Of a stretch of 64,000 nucleotides of DNA, positions 53,829 through 61,376 are shown in pieces (position 1 is the stretch's first letter; each line of letters begins with the position of its first letter). The notes beneath the pieces are model-generated. The model was not told where the DNA came from. It saw only the letters and a list, made by a program, of their open reading frames with translations, and did no database searches. The position numbers and the translations under genes are program-made. Source of the stretch: Oxalobacteraceae bacterium AB_14 (GTDB taxonomy: Bacteria; Pseudomonadota; Gammaproteobacteria; Burkholderiales; Burkholderiaceae_D); contig KB906725.1 of the NCBI GenBank assembly GCA_000381565.1, forward strand, positions 997,785 through 1,061,784, read 5' to 3'.

Positions 53829-54500
53829 TCAGTGTCCTTGGTGGCGGCGCAGCCGCGCTTCGAGCCGGCGCAGCAGCCACGCCAGGGCGCTGCTGACGAG
53901 CAGGAAGAACAGGCCGGCCAGGGTGATCGGTTCGATGTAGCGGAAGCTGTGCGCGCCCAGGTTTTTGGCGCGCAACATCAGCTCGACGACGGTGATGGCC
54001 GACAGCACCGGCGTGTCCTTGAGCATGGCGATCAGGTAGTTGCCCAGCGCCGGCACCAGCGGCGGCAGCGCCTGCGGCAGCACCACCCGCAGCCAGATCT
54101 GGGCGCGCGGCAGGCTCAGCGCCTGGGCCGCCTGCCACTGGCCGCGCGCCACGCCGTCTATGCCGGCGCGGTAGACTTCCGACAGGTAGCAGGCGTAGTG
54201 CAGGCCAAGGCCGAGCACGCCGGCGCCGGCCGCCGACAGCGTCGGCCCGTAGTCCGGCAGCACGTAGTACAGCAGCAGCAGCTGGATCAGCAGCGGCGTG
54301 CTGCGCACCAGTTCGACGAACGCGGCGACGCTCCAGGCCAGCCACGGCGGCGCCGCCCGCCGCAGCAGCGCCAGCAGCAGGCCGGCGGCCAGCGCCAGCG
54401 CGTAGGCCAGCGCGGTGATCCACAGGGTGGTGGCGCCGGCCCGCAACAGCGCCGGCGCGATGCGCCAGGCATAGGCCCAGTCGAACCAGGCCGTCGTCAC
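53829..54500 (-). CDS. ehuD: Ectoine/hydroxyectoine ABC transporter permease EhuD
   Basis: A 223-residue inner-membrane permease of the His/Glu/Gln/Arg type, with about five membrane helices. The N-terminal FVELVRSTPLLIQLLLLYYVLP and the cytoplasmic EAA loop (QAAQALSLPRAQIWLRVVLPQALPP) match. The C terminus has LISLSAITVVELMLRA-like helices (here LSAITVVELMLRAKNLG). Overlaps ehuC by 4 bases. Probably forms a heterodimer with EhuC. Confidence 0.87.
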   Translation of the reverse strand: MTTAWFDWAYAWRIAPALLRAGATTLWITALAYALALAAGLLLALLRRAAPPWLAWSVAAFVELVRSTPLLIQLLLLYYVLPDYGPTLSAAGAGVLGLGLHYACYLSEVYRAGIDGVARGQWQAAQALSLPRAQIWLRVVLPQALPPLVPALGNYLIAMLKDTPVLSAITVVELMLRAKNLGAHSFRYIEPITLAGLFFLLVSSALAWLLRRLEARLRRHQGH

Positions 54501-55141
54501 GCCTGTCCCCGCGCCAGGCGCCGCTCGGCCAGCCGCATCAGGCCGTGGATGGCTTGCGCCATGACGAAGTAGCCCAGCAGCACCAGCGCGTACACCGGGC
54601 CGGTCTCGAAGGTGGCCTCGGCCAGCTGGCCGGCGCGCATGCTCAGGTCGGCCATGCCGACCAGCGACACCAGCGCGCTACCCTTGAGCAGTTCGATCAG
54701 CAGGGTGGTGGCCGGCGGCAGCGCGTGGCGCAGCGCCTGCGGCAGCACGATGCGCCACCAGCGCTGCAGCGGCGGCAGGCTCAGCGCGATGGCGGCCTCG
54801 TGCTGGCCGCGCGGCACCGCCGCCAGCGCGCCGCGCAGCAATTCGGCGCCGTAGGCGCCGCCGTTCAGGCCCAGGCCCAGCACCCCCACGGTCAGCGGCG
54901 CCAGCCGCAGGTCGAAGGGTGGCAGCGGCAGCACGTAGAACAGCCAGAACAGCTGGACCAGCAGCGAGCTGCCGCGGAACACGGCCACGTAGGCGGCGCC
55001 GCCAGCGCGCAGCGCGCGCCACGGCGCCTGCCGCGCCGCCGCCGCCGCCAGCGCCAGCAGCGCCGCCAGCGCGGCCGCCAGCAGCGTCACCTGCGCCGTC
55101 ACCAGCGCGCCCCGCCACAGCAGCGGCAGCAGCGCGCTCAT
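54497..55141 (-). CDS. ehuC: Ectoine/hydroxyectoine ABC transporter permease EhuC
   Basis: A 214-residue permease of the same family as EhuD, with five predicted membrane helices. VAVFRGSSLLVQLFWLFYVLPLPP and the EAA loop (EAAIALSLPPLQRWWRIVLPQALRH) are visible, as is SALVSLVGMADLSMRAG. ATG 55141 overlaps the ehuB stop by 4 bases. Confidence 0.87.
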   Translation of the reverse strand: MSALLPLLWRGALVTAQVTLLAAALAALLALAAAAARQAPWRALRAGGAAYVAVFRGSSLLVQLFWLFYVLPLPPFDLRLAPLTVGVLGLGLNGGAYGAELLRGALAAVPRGQHEAAIALSLPPLQRWWRIVLPQALRHALPPATTLLIELLKGSALVSLVGMADLSMRAGQLAEATFETGPVYALVLLGYFVMAQAIHGLMRLAERRLARGQA

Positions 55142-55989
55142 CGCGGCGCGGCGGCGCCGATGACCTGCTCGGCCGTGCGATCGGTCAGGTTGATCCGGGT
55201 GAAGCCGAACGGCGCCACCGCGCGCAGGTGCTCGGCGCTGCCGATCCAGTCCTTGAGCACGGCGTTGACGGCGTCGCGCAGCGCGCCGTCGTCGGGGCGG
55301 AAGGCCAGCGCGCCGTAGCCGGTGTGCCGCGGGTCGTCGATGAACAGGCCGAGCGCCTCGACCCGGGCCGGGTCGCGCGCCGCCAGCGCCCGCATGCTCA
55401 GCTCGGTGCCGGCGGCGGCGGCGGCGCGCCCGGTGCGCACCGCCTGCAACTGGGCCATGCTGGTGGGCACTTGCAGCAGCTGGCCCTCGCTCACGCCGGC
55501 CTGCAGCGCGTAGTCGGCCTCGACCGAGCCGGCCAGCACCGCCAGCTTGAGCCGGCGGTCGGCGGCCAGGTCGCCGTAGCTGCGCAGGCGGCGCGGATTG
55601 CTGCGTACCACCAGCAGGGTGTCGCCGATGCGGTAGTGCGGGTTGCTGAACAGCACCGCCTGGGCGCGCTCGGGCGTGATGAACATGCCGGCCGCGATCA
55701 GGTCGTAGCGGCCGGCCAGCAGGCCGGGGATCAGCCCGCCCCATTCGGCCAGCACCGGTTCGACCCGGTTGGCGCCGAGGCGGGCGAACACCGCCTTGAC
55801 GATGGCCGGCGACTCGCCGCTCAGGCTGCCGTCCGGCAGGGTGTAGGCGAACGGCGCCTCGTTGGCGTAGCCGACGCGCACGGCGCCGGTGCGTTCGATG
55901 CGCTGCAGCGTGGTTTCGGCGGCGGCCGCCGGCGCCAGCGCCAGCAGGGCGGCGGCCAGCGCCGCGGGGAAGTATCGGCTCAGTTTCAT
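55138..55989 (-). CDS. ehuB: Ectoine/hydroxyectoine-binding protein EhuB
   Basis: A 283-residue periplasmic solute-binding protein, family 3. A signal peptide ends APAAAAE. The first lobe begins GAVRVGYANEAPFAYTLPDG and has the family's LAEWGGLIPGLLAGRYDLIAAGMFITPERA, where the Trp/Phe residues line the ligand pocket in EhuB. GGAG is a good ribosome site for 55989. It follows marC by 17 bases. Ectoine specificity is inferred from context and this pocket motif. Confidence 0.87.
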   Translation of the reverse strand: MKLSRYFPAALAAALLALAPAAAAETTLQRIERTGAVRVGYANEAPFAYTLPDGSLSGESPAIVKAVFARLGANRVEPVLAEWGGLIPGLLAGRYDLIAAGMFITPERAQAVLFSNPHYRIGDTLLVVRSNPRRLRSYGDLAADRRLKLAVLAGSVEADYALQAGVSEGQLLQVPTSMAQLQAVRTGRAAAAAGTELSMRALAARDPARVEALGLFIDDPRHTGYGALAFRPDDGALRDAVNAVLKDWIGSAEHLRAVAPFGFTRINLTDRTAEQVIGAAAPR

Positions 55990-56006
55990 GGCAACTCCAG
56001 AGTGGG

Positions 56007-56648
56007 TCAGGATGTGACGATGGGCACGGCGAAACCGGTGCGCTGGGCGCCGGTGACGATCATGTCCAGCGCGATGGTGCCGATCAGCAGGGCCGACATG
56101 CGGCCCACCAGGTCGACGTAGCGCTCGGTGAGCGCGGCGTGCTGGCGCTGCAGGCGGTCGTGCAGCCATTTCAGCAACACCAGCAGCAGCACCGTCAGCG
56201 CCAGCGTGGCGGCGATGACGGCGGCGGCGCCGGCCAGCGGCAGGCGGTTGCCGATCACCACCGAGGCGCTGACCGTGCCCGGGCCGATCATGATGGGCAC
56301 GGCGATGGCGCCGGCCAGCCCGGCCGGGCTGGCGCGCATCAGCTGGTCGACCGCGCCGGCGCCCTGGAATACATAGCGCAGGCCGATCAGCAGGAACACG
56401 ATGCCGCCGAACAGCTGGAACGAGGCGAAACGCACCTGCAGCACGTCGCGGAAGAACGCTTCGCCGCCCCAGGCGAACAGCACGAACACCACCGCGCTGA
56501 TGGCGCTGCCGCGCGCCAGCACGCGGGCGAACTGCGGCGTCGACAAGCCCCGTATCAGGCCGAGCAGGTAAATGCTCATCAGGAAGGGGTTGAACAGCGC
56601 GAAGAACAGCAGGAAGCTGCGCAGATACGCTTCCGGCGCGGCCGCCAT
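56007..56648 (-). CDS. MarC-family integral membrane protein
   Basis: A 213-residue protein with six hydrophobic helices (FLLFFALFNPFLMSIYLLGL, FQLFGGIVFLLIGLRYVFQG, IAVPIMIGPGTVSASVVIGN), the MarC/UPF0056 pattern including the conserved PxxxGPGT. Its function is not established. Here it begins two bases after the ectD stop and precedes ehuB by 17 bases, so it belongs to the ectoine operon. A role in moving ectoine or another solute across the membrane is possible but unproven. Confidence 0.88.
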   Translation of the reverse strand: MAAAPEAYLRSFLLFFALFNPFLMSIYLLGLIRGLSTPQFARVLARGSAISAVVFVLFAWGGEAFFRDVLQVRFASFQLFGGIVFLLIGLRYVFQGAGAVDQLMRASPAGLAGAIAVPIMIGPGTVSASVVIGNRLPLAGAAAVIAATLALTVLLLVLLKWLHDRLQRQHAALTERYVDLVGRMSALLIGTIALDMIVTGAQRTGFAVPIVTS

Positions 56649-56650
56649 GC

Positions 56651-57577
56651 TCACGCCAGCGGCGCCGGCCGCAGCGGGCCGGTGTAGCGGCGCGCGGCGA
56701 TGTGCTCGGGGCGCGGCGGCTGGCCGCCCTGCGGCGCGCGCAGCTGGTTGTCGACGCTGTTGTAGACGAAGAACACATTGCTGCGCGGGTAGGGCGTGAT
56801 GTTGCCGTTGGAACCGTGCATCAGGTTGCAGTCGAACAGCACCACCGAGCCGGCCTTGCCGGTGCACGAGACGATGCCGCCCAGGTCGGCCAGGTAGCGC
56901 AGCAGCACCGGGTCGGGCAGGCCGGCCTGCTGGCGCTGCAGCGACTGCTTGTAGTGCTGTTCCGGGGTGGCGCCGACGCAGCTGATGAAGTGGCGGTGCG
57001 AGCCGGGCATCAGCAGCAGCGGACCGTTGTGCTCGTCGTTGTCGGTGAGCAGGATGGAGCAGCTCAGCGCGCGCATGGCCGGCATGCCGTCCTCGGTGTG
57101 CCAGGTTTCAAAGTCGGAATGCCAGAAGAATTCCTTGCCGTCGAAGCCGGGCTTGTAGTTGATGCGCGACTGGTGGATGTAGACCTCGCTGCCGAGGATG
57201 GCGCGGGCGGCGTTGAGCAGGCGCGGGTCGCGCACCAGGCGGGCGAACAGGGCGTCGTCGCGGTGCACGTCGAAGATCGAGCGCAGCGCGCCGCTGCCGG
57301 GCTCGGCGATGACAGCGGCCCGCGGCGCGCCGGCCTCGGCGCGCGCGCGCAGCAGCGCGCTCTGCTCGGCCAGCAGCGCCACTTCCTCGGGCGCGAACAG
57401 CTGCGGCAGCAGCAAATAGCCGTGTTCCCGGTAGCGTTCGCACTGGGCGGCGCTGAGGGCCTCGCCGGCGCCCGGCGGCGGCGTGCCCGGCTGGTCGTAC
57501 ACCACCGGCTCGGTGCGCGCCAGGATGGCCGCCGTGTCGACGTCCCGGCTCATATAGGGGGTGCTCTGGTTGTTCAT
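56651..57577 (-). CDS. ectD: Ectoine hydroxylase
   Basis: A 308-residue Fe(II)/2-oxoglutarate dioxygenase turning ectoine into 5-hydroxyectoine. The EctD signature is present: FFWHSDFETWHTEDGMP, with the iron His and Asp, then RALSCSILLTDND. The third iron ligand is His in LMHGSNGNITPYPRSN. The length fits the family. GAGGGG before ATG 57577 is a strong ribosome site. The gap from ectC is 10 bases. Confidence 0.95.
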   Translation of the reverse strand: MNNQSTPYMSRDVDTAAILARTEPVVYDQPGTPPPGAGEALSAAQCERYREHGYLLLPQLFAPEEVALLAEQSALLRARAEAGAPRAAVIAEPGSGALRSIFDVHRDDALFARLVRDPRLLNAARAILGSEVYIHQSRINYKPGFDGKEFFWHSDFETWHTEDGMPAMRALSCSILLTDNDEHNGPLLLMPGSHRHFISCVGATPEQHYKQSLQRQQAGLPDPVLLRYLADLGGIVSCTGKAGSVVLFDCNLMHGSNGNITPYPRSNVFFVYNSVDNQLRAPQGGQPPRPEHIAARRYTGPLRPAPLA

Positions 57578-57587
57578 GGCCGCCCCC

Positions 57588-57986
57588 TCACGCTTCGGCC
57601 GGGGCGGCGGGGTAGACGCCGTCGGCGTCGTGCACTTCGTCGCCCACCAGGGCCGGGTTGAAGGTGCACACCAGGCGCAGGTCGGCGCCCGGGTCGGCGC
57701 GCAGCCAGTGCCGGTCGTTCAGGTTGAGCGCGTACAGCGTGCCGGGCTCGATGCGGAACACCTGGCCCGACGGGATCAGCTCGACCTCGCCGCTGCCGGC
57801 CACGCAGTACACGGCCTCGGCGTGGTGCTGGTACCAGATGTGGGTCTGGGTGCCGGCGTAGATGGTGGTCTCGTGCATGGAAAAGCCCATGCGGTCGCCG
57901 CGCAGCAGCAGGCGGCGGCTGGCCCAGGTGGTGGTGCGCACGTCGCGCTCGGTGTTGAGGATATCTTTCAGGTGACGGACTATCAT
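57588..57986 (-). CDS. ectC: Ectoine synthase
   Basis: A 132-residue cupin that closes N-gamma-acetyl-diaminobutyrate to ectoine. It starts MIVRHLKDILNTERDV, the usual EctC opening. Metal ligands are Glu in HHAEAVYCV, Tyr in GTLYALNLND and His in NDRHWLRA. The length is normal. The ATG overlaps the ectB stop by 4 bases. Confidence 0.96.
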   Translation of the reverse strand: MIVRHLKDILNTERDVRTTTWASRRLLLRGDRMGFSMHETTIYAGTQTHIWYQHHAEAVYCVAGSGEVELIPSGQVFRIEPGTLYALNLNDRHWLRADPGADLRLVCTFNPALVGDEVHDADGVYPAAPAEA

Positions 57987-59278
57987 GCGTGGACCTCCTG
58001 GTTGGGGTGGACAAAACGGGCGGGCAGATGGCTGACCGCCTCGGCCAGCGCGCCCTCGAGGATGTCGAGGCCGGCCAGCAGGCGCTCGGGCTCGATGGTG
58101 AGCGGCATCAGCAGCTTGACCACCTCGTCGCGCCCGCCCGAGGTCTCGATGATCAAGCCGTTCTGGAAGGCGATGCTGGTGACGGCGTCGGCCAGCGCCG
58201 GGTCGGCGAAGGCCAGGCCCTGCATCAGGCCGCGGCCGCGGCGGGTCATCTGCGCGGCCGGGTAGTTGCTCACCAGCTTGTCGAGGAAGGCGCCGACCGT
58301 GCCGGCCTTGAACTCGACGCTGCGCTGGAAGCGGCCGTCGGCCCAGTAGTGGTCGAGCGCGGCGGTGGCGGTGACGAAGGCCAGGTTGTTGCCGCGGAAG
58401 GTGCCGTTGTGCTGGCCGGGCTTCCACACGTCGAGCTCGGGCTTGAGCAGCAGCAGCGCCATCGGCAGGCCAAAGCCCGACAGCGACTTCGATAGGGTGA
58501 TCAGGTCGGGCGCGATGCCGGCCTGCTCAAAGCTGAAGAAGCCGCCGGTGCGGCCGCAGCCGGCCTGGATGTCGTCGACGATCAGCAGCACCTGGTGGCG
58601 CCGGCACAGCTGCTCGAGGTGGCGCAGCCAGTTCAGGCCGGCCACGTTGAGGCCGCCTTCGCCCTGCACGCATTCGACGATCACCGCGGCCGGCAGGTCG
58701 ACGCCGCTGCTGGGGTCGCCGATCAGCTTGTCGAGGATGGCGATGGTGTCGACCTCCATGCCCAGGTAGCCCGAATACGGCGCGTGGTGGACGTCGGCCA
58801 GCGCCACGCCGGCGGCGTCGCGGTACTTGCGGTTGCCCGTCAGCGACAGCGCGCCCAGCGTCACGCCGTGGAAGCCGTTGGTGAAGGCGACCACGTTGCG
58901 GCGGCCGGTGACCTTGCGCGCCAGCTTGATCGCCGCCTCCACCGCGTTGGTGCCGGTGGGGCCGGTGAACTGCAGCTTGTAGTGCATGTGGCGCGGCTTG
59001 AGGATGCGCTGCTCGAAGGCGTTGAGGAAATCCTTCTTGGCGCTGGTGGCCATGTCGAGGCCGTGGACGATGCCGTCGGCGTTGACGTAGTCGAGCACGG
59101 CCTGCTTGAGCACCGGATTGTTGTGGCCGTAGTTCAGCGTGCCGGCGCCGGCCAGGAAGTCGATGTAGTCGTGGCCGTGCTGGTCGGTCAGGACGGCGTT
59201 GCGGGCGGTCTTGAAGATGGTGGGGAATGAGCGGATATAACCGCGGACCTCGGATTCGAGGCGTTCAAAGGTGCGCAT
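57983..59278 (-). CDS. ectB: Diaminobutyrate-2-oxoglutarate transaminase
   Basis: A 431-residue class-III PLP aminotransferase making L-2,4-diaminobutyrate from aspartate semialdehyde. Visible: FLAGAGTLNYGHNNP, TGPTGTNAVEAAIKLARK, the PLP Asp in LIVDDIQAGCGRTG, and the Schiff-base Lys in ITLSKSLSGFGLP. The length is typical of EctB. AAGGAG precedes the ATG at 59278. Confidence 0.96.
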   Translation of the reverse strand: MRTFERLESEVRGYIRSFPTIFKTARNAVLTDQHGHDYIDFLAGAGTLNYGHNNPVLKQAVLDYVNADGIVHGLDMATSAKKDFLNAFEQRILKPRHMHYKLQFTGPTGTNAVEAAIKLARKVTGRRNVVAFTNGFHGVTLGALSLTGNRKYRDAAGVALADVHHAPYSGYLGMEVDTIAILDKLIGDPSSGVDLPAAVIVECVQGEGGLNVAGLNWLRHLEQLCRRHQVLLIVDDIQAGCGRTGGFFSFEQAGIAPDLITLSKSLSGFGLPMALLLLKPELDVWKPGQHNGTFRGNNLAFVTATAALDHYWADGRFQRSVEFKAGTVGAFLDKLVSNYPAAQMTRRGRGLMQGLAFADPALADAVTSIAFQNGLIIETSGGRDEVVKLLMPLTIEPERLLAGLDILEGALAEAVSHLPARFVHPNQEVHA

Positions 59279-59327
59279 CTGTTGCTCCTTGTCGGATGGC
59301 GTAGGAAGGGGGGGGCGGGGCGGGCGG

Positions 59328-59954
59328 CTAGGCCCACGGGCCGAGGTGGTACAGGCGTTCGTCGTCGTGGCCGTGTTCGCCGAACTGGGCGGCGCCGAAC
59401 AGCGTGGTCATCGAACAGCCGACGTCGTGCCGCAGGCCGAAGCTGGTAAACAGCCGGTGCGAGGCGGTGTTGCCGGGGGTGATGGTGGTGTCGAGCCAGC
59501 GCAGCGCGCGCGGCGCCATGACCTGCAGGCGCAGGTAGTCGAGCATGCGCGCGGCCAGGCCTTCGCCGCGCACCCCGGCCGCCACCGCCACCTGCCACAC
59601 GAACAGCGTGTCGGGCTGTTGCGGCGGCTGGTAGGCGGTGATGGCGCCGAGCAGGGCGTCGCCGCCGTCGGCCACCACGCAGGTGGCGCCGTGGTGGTGG
59701 GCCAGCAGCAGGTAGGCGTAGACCGAGTTGAGGTCGAGCGGCGGACTGGCCGCCACCAGCGCGTGCAGGGCGGCGCCGTCGCCGTCGCGCAGCGGCCGCA
59801 GCAGGGCGTGGGTGGATGGCGCGGCGGGCGGCGCCACGCCGGGCGCGTCGCCGCCGGGGGAGCTGGCGGCCACGGCGTCGAAGATGACGGTGTAGGGCTG
59901 TGGCGCCGATGGCGCGGTGCCGGCGGGGGCCGGACTTCGGTGGTGCGGGTGCAT
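59328..59954 (-). CDS. ectA: Diaminobutyrate acetyltransferase
   Basis: A 208-residue GNAT enzyme acetylating diaminobutyrate. Matches: LRPLRDGDGAALHALV, LDLNSVYAYLLLAHH, WQVAVAAGVRGEGLAARML (acetyl-CoA loop RGEGLA), and TTITPGNTASHRLF. About 45 N-terminal residues rich in Ala/Pro precede the conserved part, making it longer than most EctA. The AAAGGAGG ribosome site before ATG 59954 shows that this extension is probably made. First enzyme gene of the operon. Confidence 0.93.
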   Translation of the reverse strand: MHPHHRSPAPAGTAPSAPQPYTVIFDAVAASSPGGDAPGVAPPAAPSTHALLRPLRDGDGAALHALVAASPPLDLNSVYAYLLLAHHHGATCVVADGGDALLGAITAYQPPQQPDTLFVWQVAVAAGVRGEGLAARMLDYLRLQVMAPRALRWLDTTITPGNTASHRLFTSFGLRHDVGCSMTTLFGAAQFGEHGHDDERLYHLGPWA

Positions 59955-60021
59955 GCGTCCTCCTTTCGTGCATGGCGCGTCCGGGATGGGCGCGCCTGTC
60001 GATCGAAGGAACCGGGGAAGG

Positions 60022-60492
60022 TTACGCGGCGCCGGCGGGCACCTTTACTTCCAGCAATGTGGCGAACTGCTCCAGCACCACCACCAGCGTGTGGCGGTCG
60101 TGCTCGGGCAGCGCCTCGAGCGCGCTGGCAAAGCCCAGCGGCAAGGCCGACGGCGCCCGCGCGATCAGCGCCTCGCCGGCCGCCGTCACCGTGACGTGCA
60201 CGTTGCGGCGGTCGCGGGTGTCGCGCTCGCGCCGCACCAGCTGTTTCTCCTCCAGGCGGTCGACGATGCCGACCACCGTGCTCGGACTGAGGTGGATCGC
60301 CCGGCCGATGGCCTTGAGCGTGCTCGGTCCCAGCTGCGCGATCGCCATCAGGGCGACCAGTTGCGGCGAGGTGATGTTGTGCGTGGCGGTGATCCGCTTC
60401 GAATGCTGCTCGACGGTCTGCGCGATGCGGCGCACGCTTTGCAGGATGCGTATCGAATCGCTGACGGCGACTTGGGGGCTGTGTTCGTTCAT
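60022..60492 (-). CDS. ectR: MarR-family regulator of the ectoine operon
   Basis: A 156-residue MarR protein. The winged helix is in HNITSPQLVALMAIAQLG, TLKAIGRAIHLSPSTVVGIVDRLEEKQLVRRE and the wing DTRDRRNVHVTVTAAG. It lies 67 bases before ectA on the same strand, as EctR does in many producers, where it represses ect genes at low salinity. ATG 60492 begins MNEHSPQ. A longer frame start at 60543 is less likely. The promoter and palindrome upstream suggest it controls itself and the whole operon. Confidence 0.85.
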   Translation of the reverse strand: MNEHSPQVAVSDSIRILQSVRRIAQTVEQHSKRITATHNITSPQLVALMAIAQLGPSTLKAIGRAIHLSPSTVVGIVDRLEEKQLVRRERDTRDRRNVHVTVTAAGEALIARAPSALPLGFASALEALPEHDRHTLVVVLEQFATLLEVKVPAGAA

Positions 60493-60575
60493 GCGCGCAG
60501 TATAGCGGCAATCGCCCCGTCCGGGCCGCCAATCCCGGCGCACGGCTGGTGCAGGCTGTAACTTCCCGATCCCAA

Positions 60576-60585
60576 TGTGTACACA
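60576..60585. promoter_or_regulatory. Palindromic operator candidate at the ectR start site
   Basis: TGTGTACACA is a perfect 10-base palindrome next to the -10 and across the expected +1. That position fits binding by a MarR repressor such as EctR. Confidence 0.45.
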
Positions 60586-60614
60586 CTATACCAACAAGCA
60601 ACATTCGATGTCAA
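60585..60614 (-). promoter_or_regulatory. Sigma70 promoter of the ectR-ect-ehu operon
   Basis: On the minus strand a perfect TTGACA (60614-60609), an 18-base spacer and TATAGT (60590-60585). The transcript would have a leader of ~85 bases before ectR. No separate promoter is seen between ectR and ectA. Confidence 0.65.
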
Positions 60615-60724
60615 ATGATTTGTGTCGATATGTATTTGGGCAAATGTATATCCGCGATTGGCGCACCCGGCCGTCGGGTATATCATCGGCCGGGATCCGT
60701 CCCCGATTTGGAGGTGAGTTCACT

Positions 60725-61354
60725 ATGCAAGTCGATCACGCGCGCAGCCGCCTGGCTGACCTGGCGCCGCTGGCGCAGTTGCGCGCCGAGCCCGTCCCCT
60801 GGCTGGCGGCGCTCGACCTGGGCTTCCGCGCGGCAGCCTCCGTGGCCATCGTCGTCATCGTGGCGCGCCTGCGCCACGCCTACCGCCGCCAATGCGTGCT
60901 GGCCCACCGCGACCAGCTCACCGGCCTGCTCAACCGGGCCGGCCTGATGTTGTTCATCGATTGCGACAAGTTCAAGCAAGTCAACGACCGCTACGGCCAC
61001 CGGGGCGGCGACGAGTTGCTGCGCACGGTCGGGCGCATCCTGGCCGGCCAGTCGCGGCCATCGGACCTGGCGTGCCGCCTGGGCGGCGACGAATTCGTGC
61101 TGTACCTGAGTCCGTGCGACGAGGGGGCGGCGCGCAAGCGGGCGCACGCGCTCAAGCAGGCGCTCGACCAGGCCATGGCCGCGCGCGGCTGGGAGGTCGG
61201 CTTCAGCATCGGCGCGGCGCTGTTCCCGCCGCTGCCCGACAGCCTGGAGGCGATGTTCTGCTATGCCGACGCGCTGATGTACCGGGCCAAGCGCGCCGGC
61301 CGCGACCGCGTCGAGTTCGGCCGCTACCAGGCGCCGCGCTGCGCGCGCGCCTGA
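60725..61354 (+). CDS. Small GGDEF-domain protein with shortened domain
   Basis: A 209-residue protein. One hydrophobic helix lies near residues 33-47 (AAASVAIVVIVARL), followed by a GGDEF domain with the active-site GGDEF at 120-124 and RPSD as inhibitory site. Between LTGLLNR and FIDCDKFKQVN only about five residues remain, where GGDEF domains normally have about 25-30 (the first helix and strand approach). This is an in-frame loss that may reduce or abolish activity. GGAGGTGAG at 60710-60718 supports ATG 60725. It diverges from ectR. Confidence 0.78.
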   Translation: MQVDHARSRLADLAPLAQLRAEPVPWLAALDLGFRAAASVAIVVIVARLRHAYRRQCVLAHRDQLTGLLNRAGLMLFIDCDKFKQVNDRYGHRGGDELLRTVGRILAGQSRPSDLACRLGGDEFVLYLSPCDEGAARKRAHALKQALDQAMAARGWEVGFSIGAALFPPLPDSLEAMFCYADALMYRAKRAGRDRVEFGRYQAPRCARA

Positions 61355-61376
61355 GGCGCGCCGGGAGGGGGATGCG

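Noticed and set aside
60493..60510. TATACT just before ectR as a leaderless promoter
   Set aside because: No -35 at a usable distance. The TTGACA-N18-TATAGT pair further upstream is far better.
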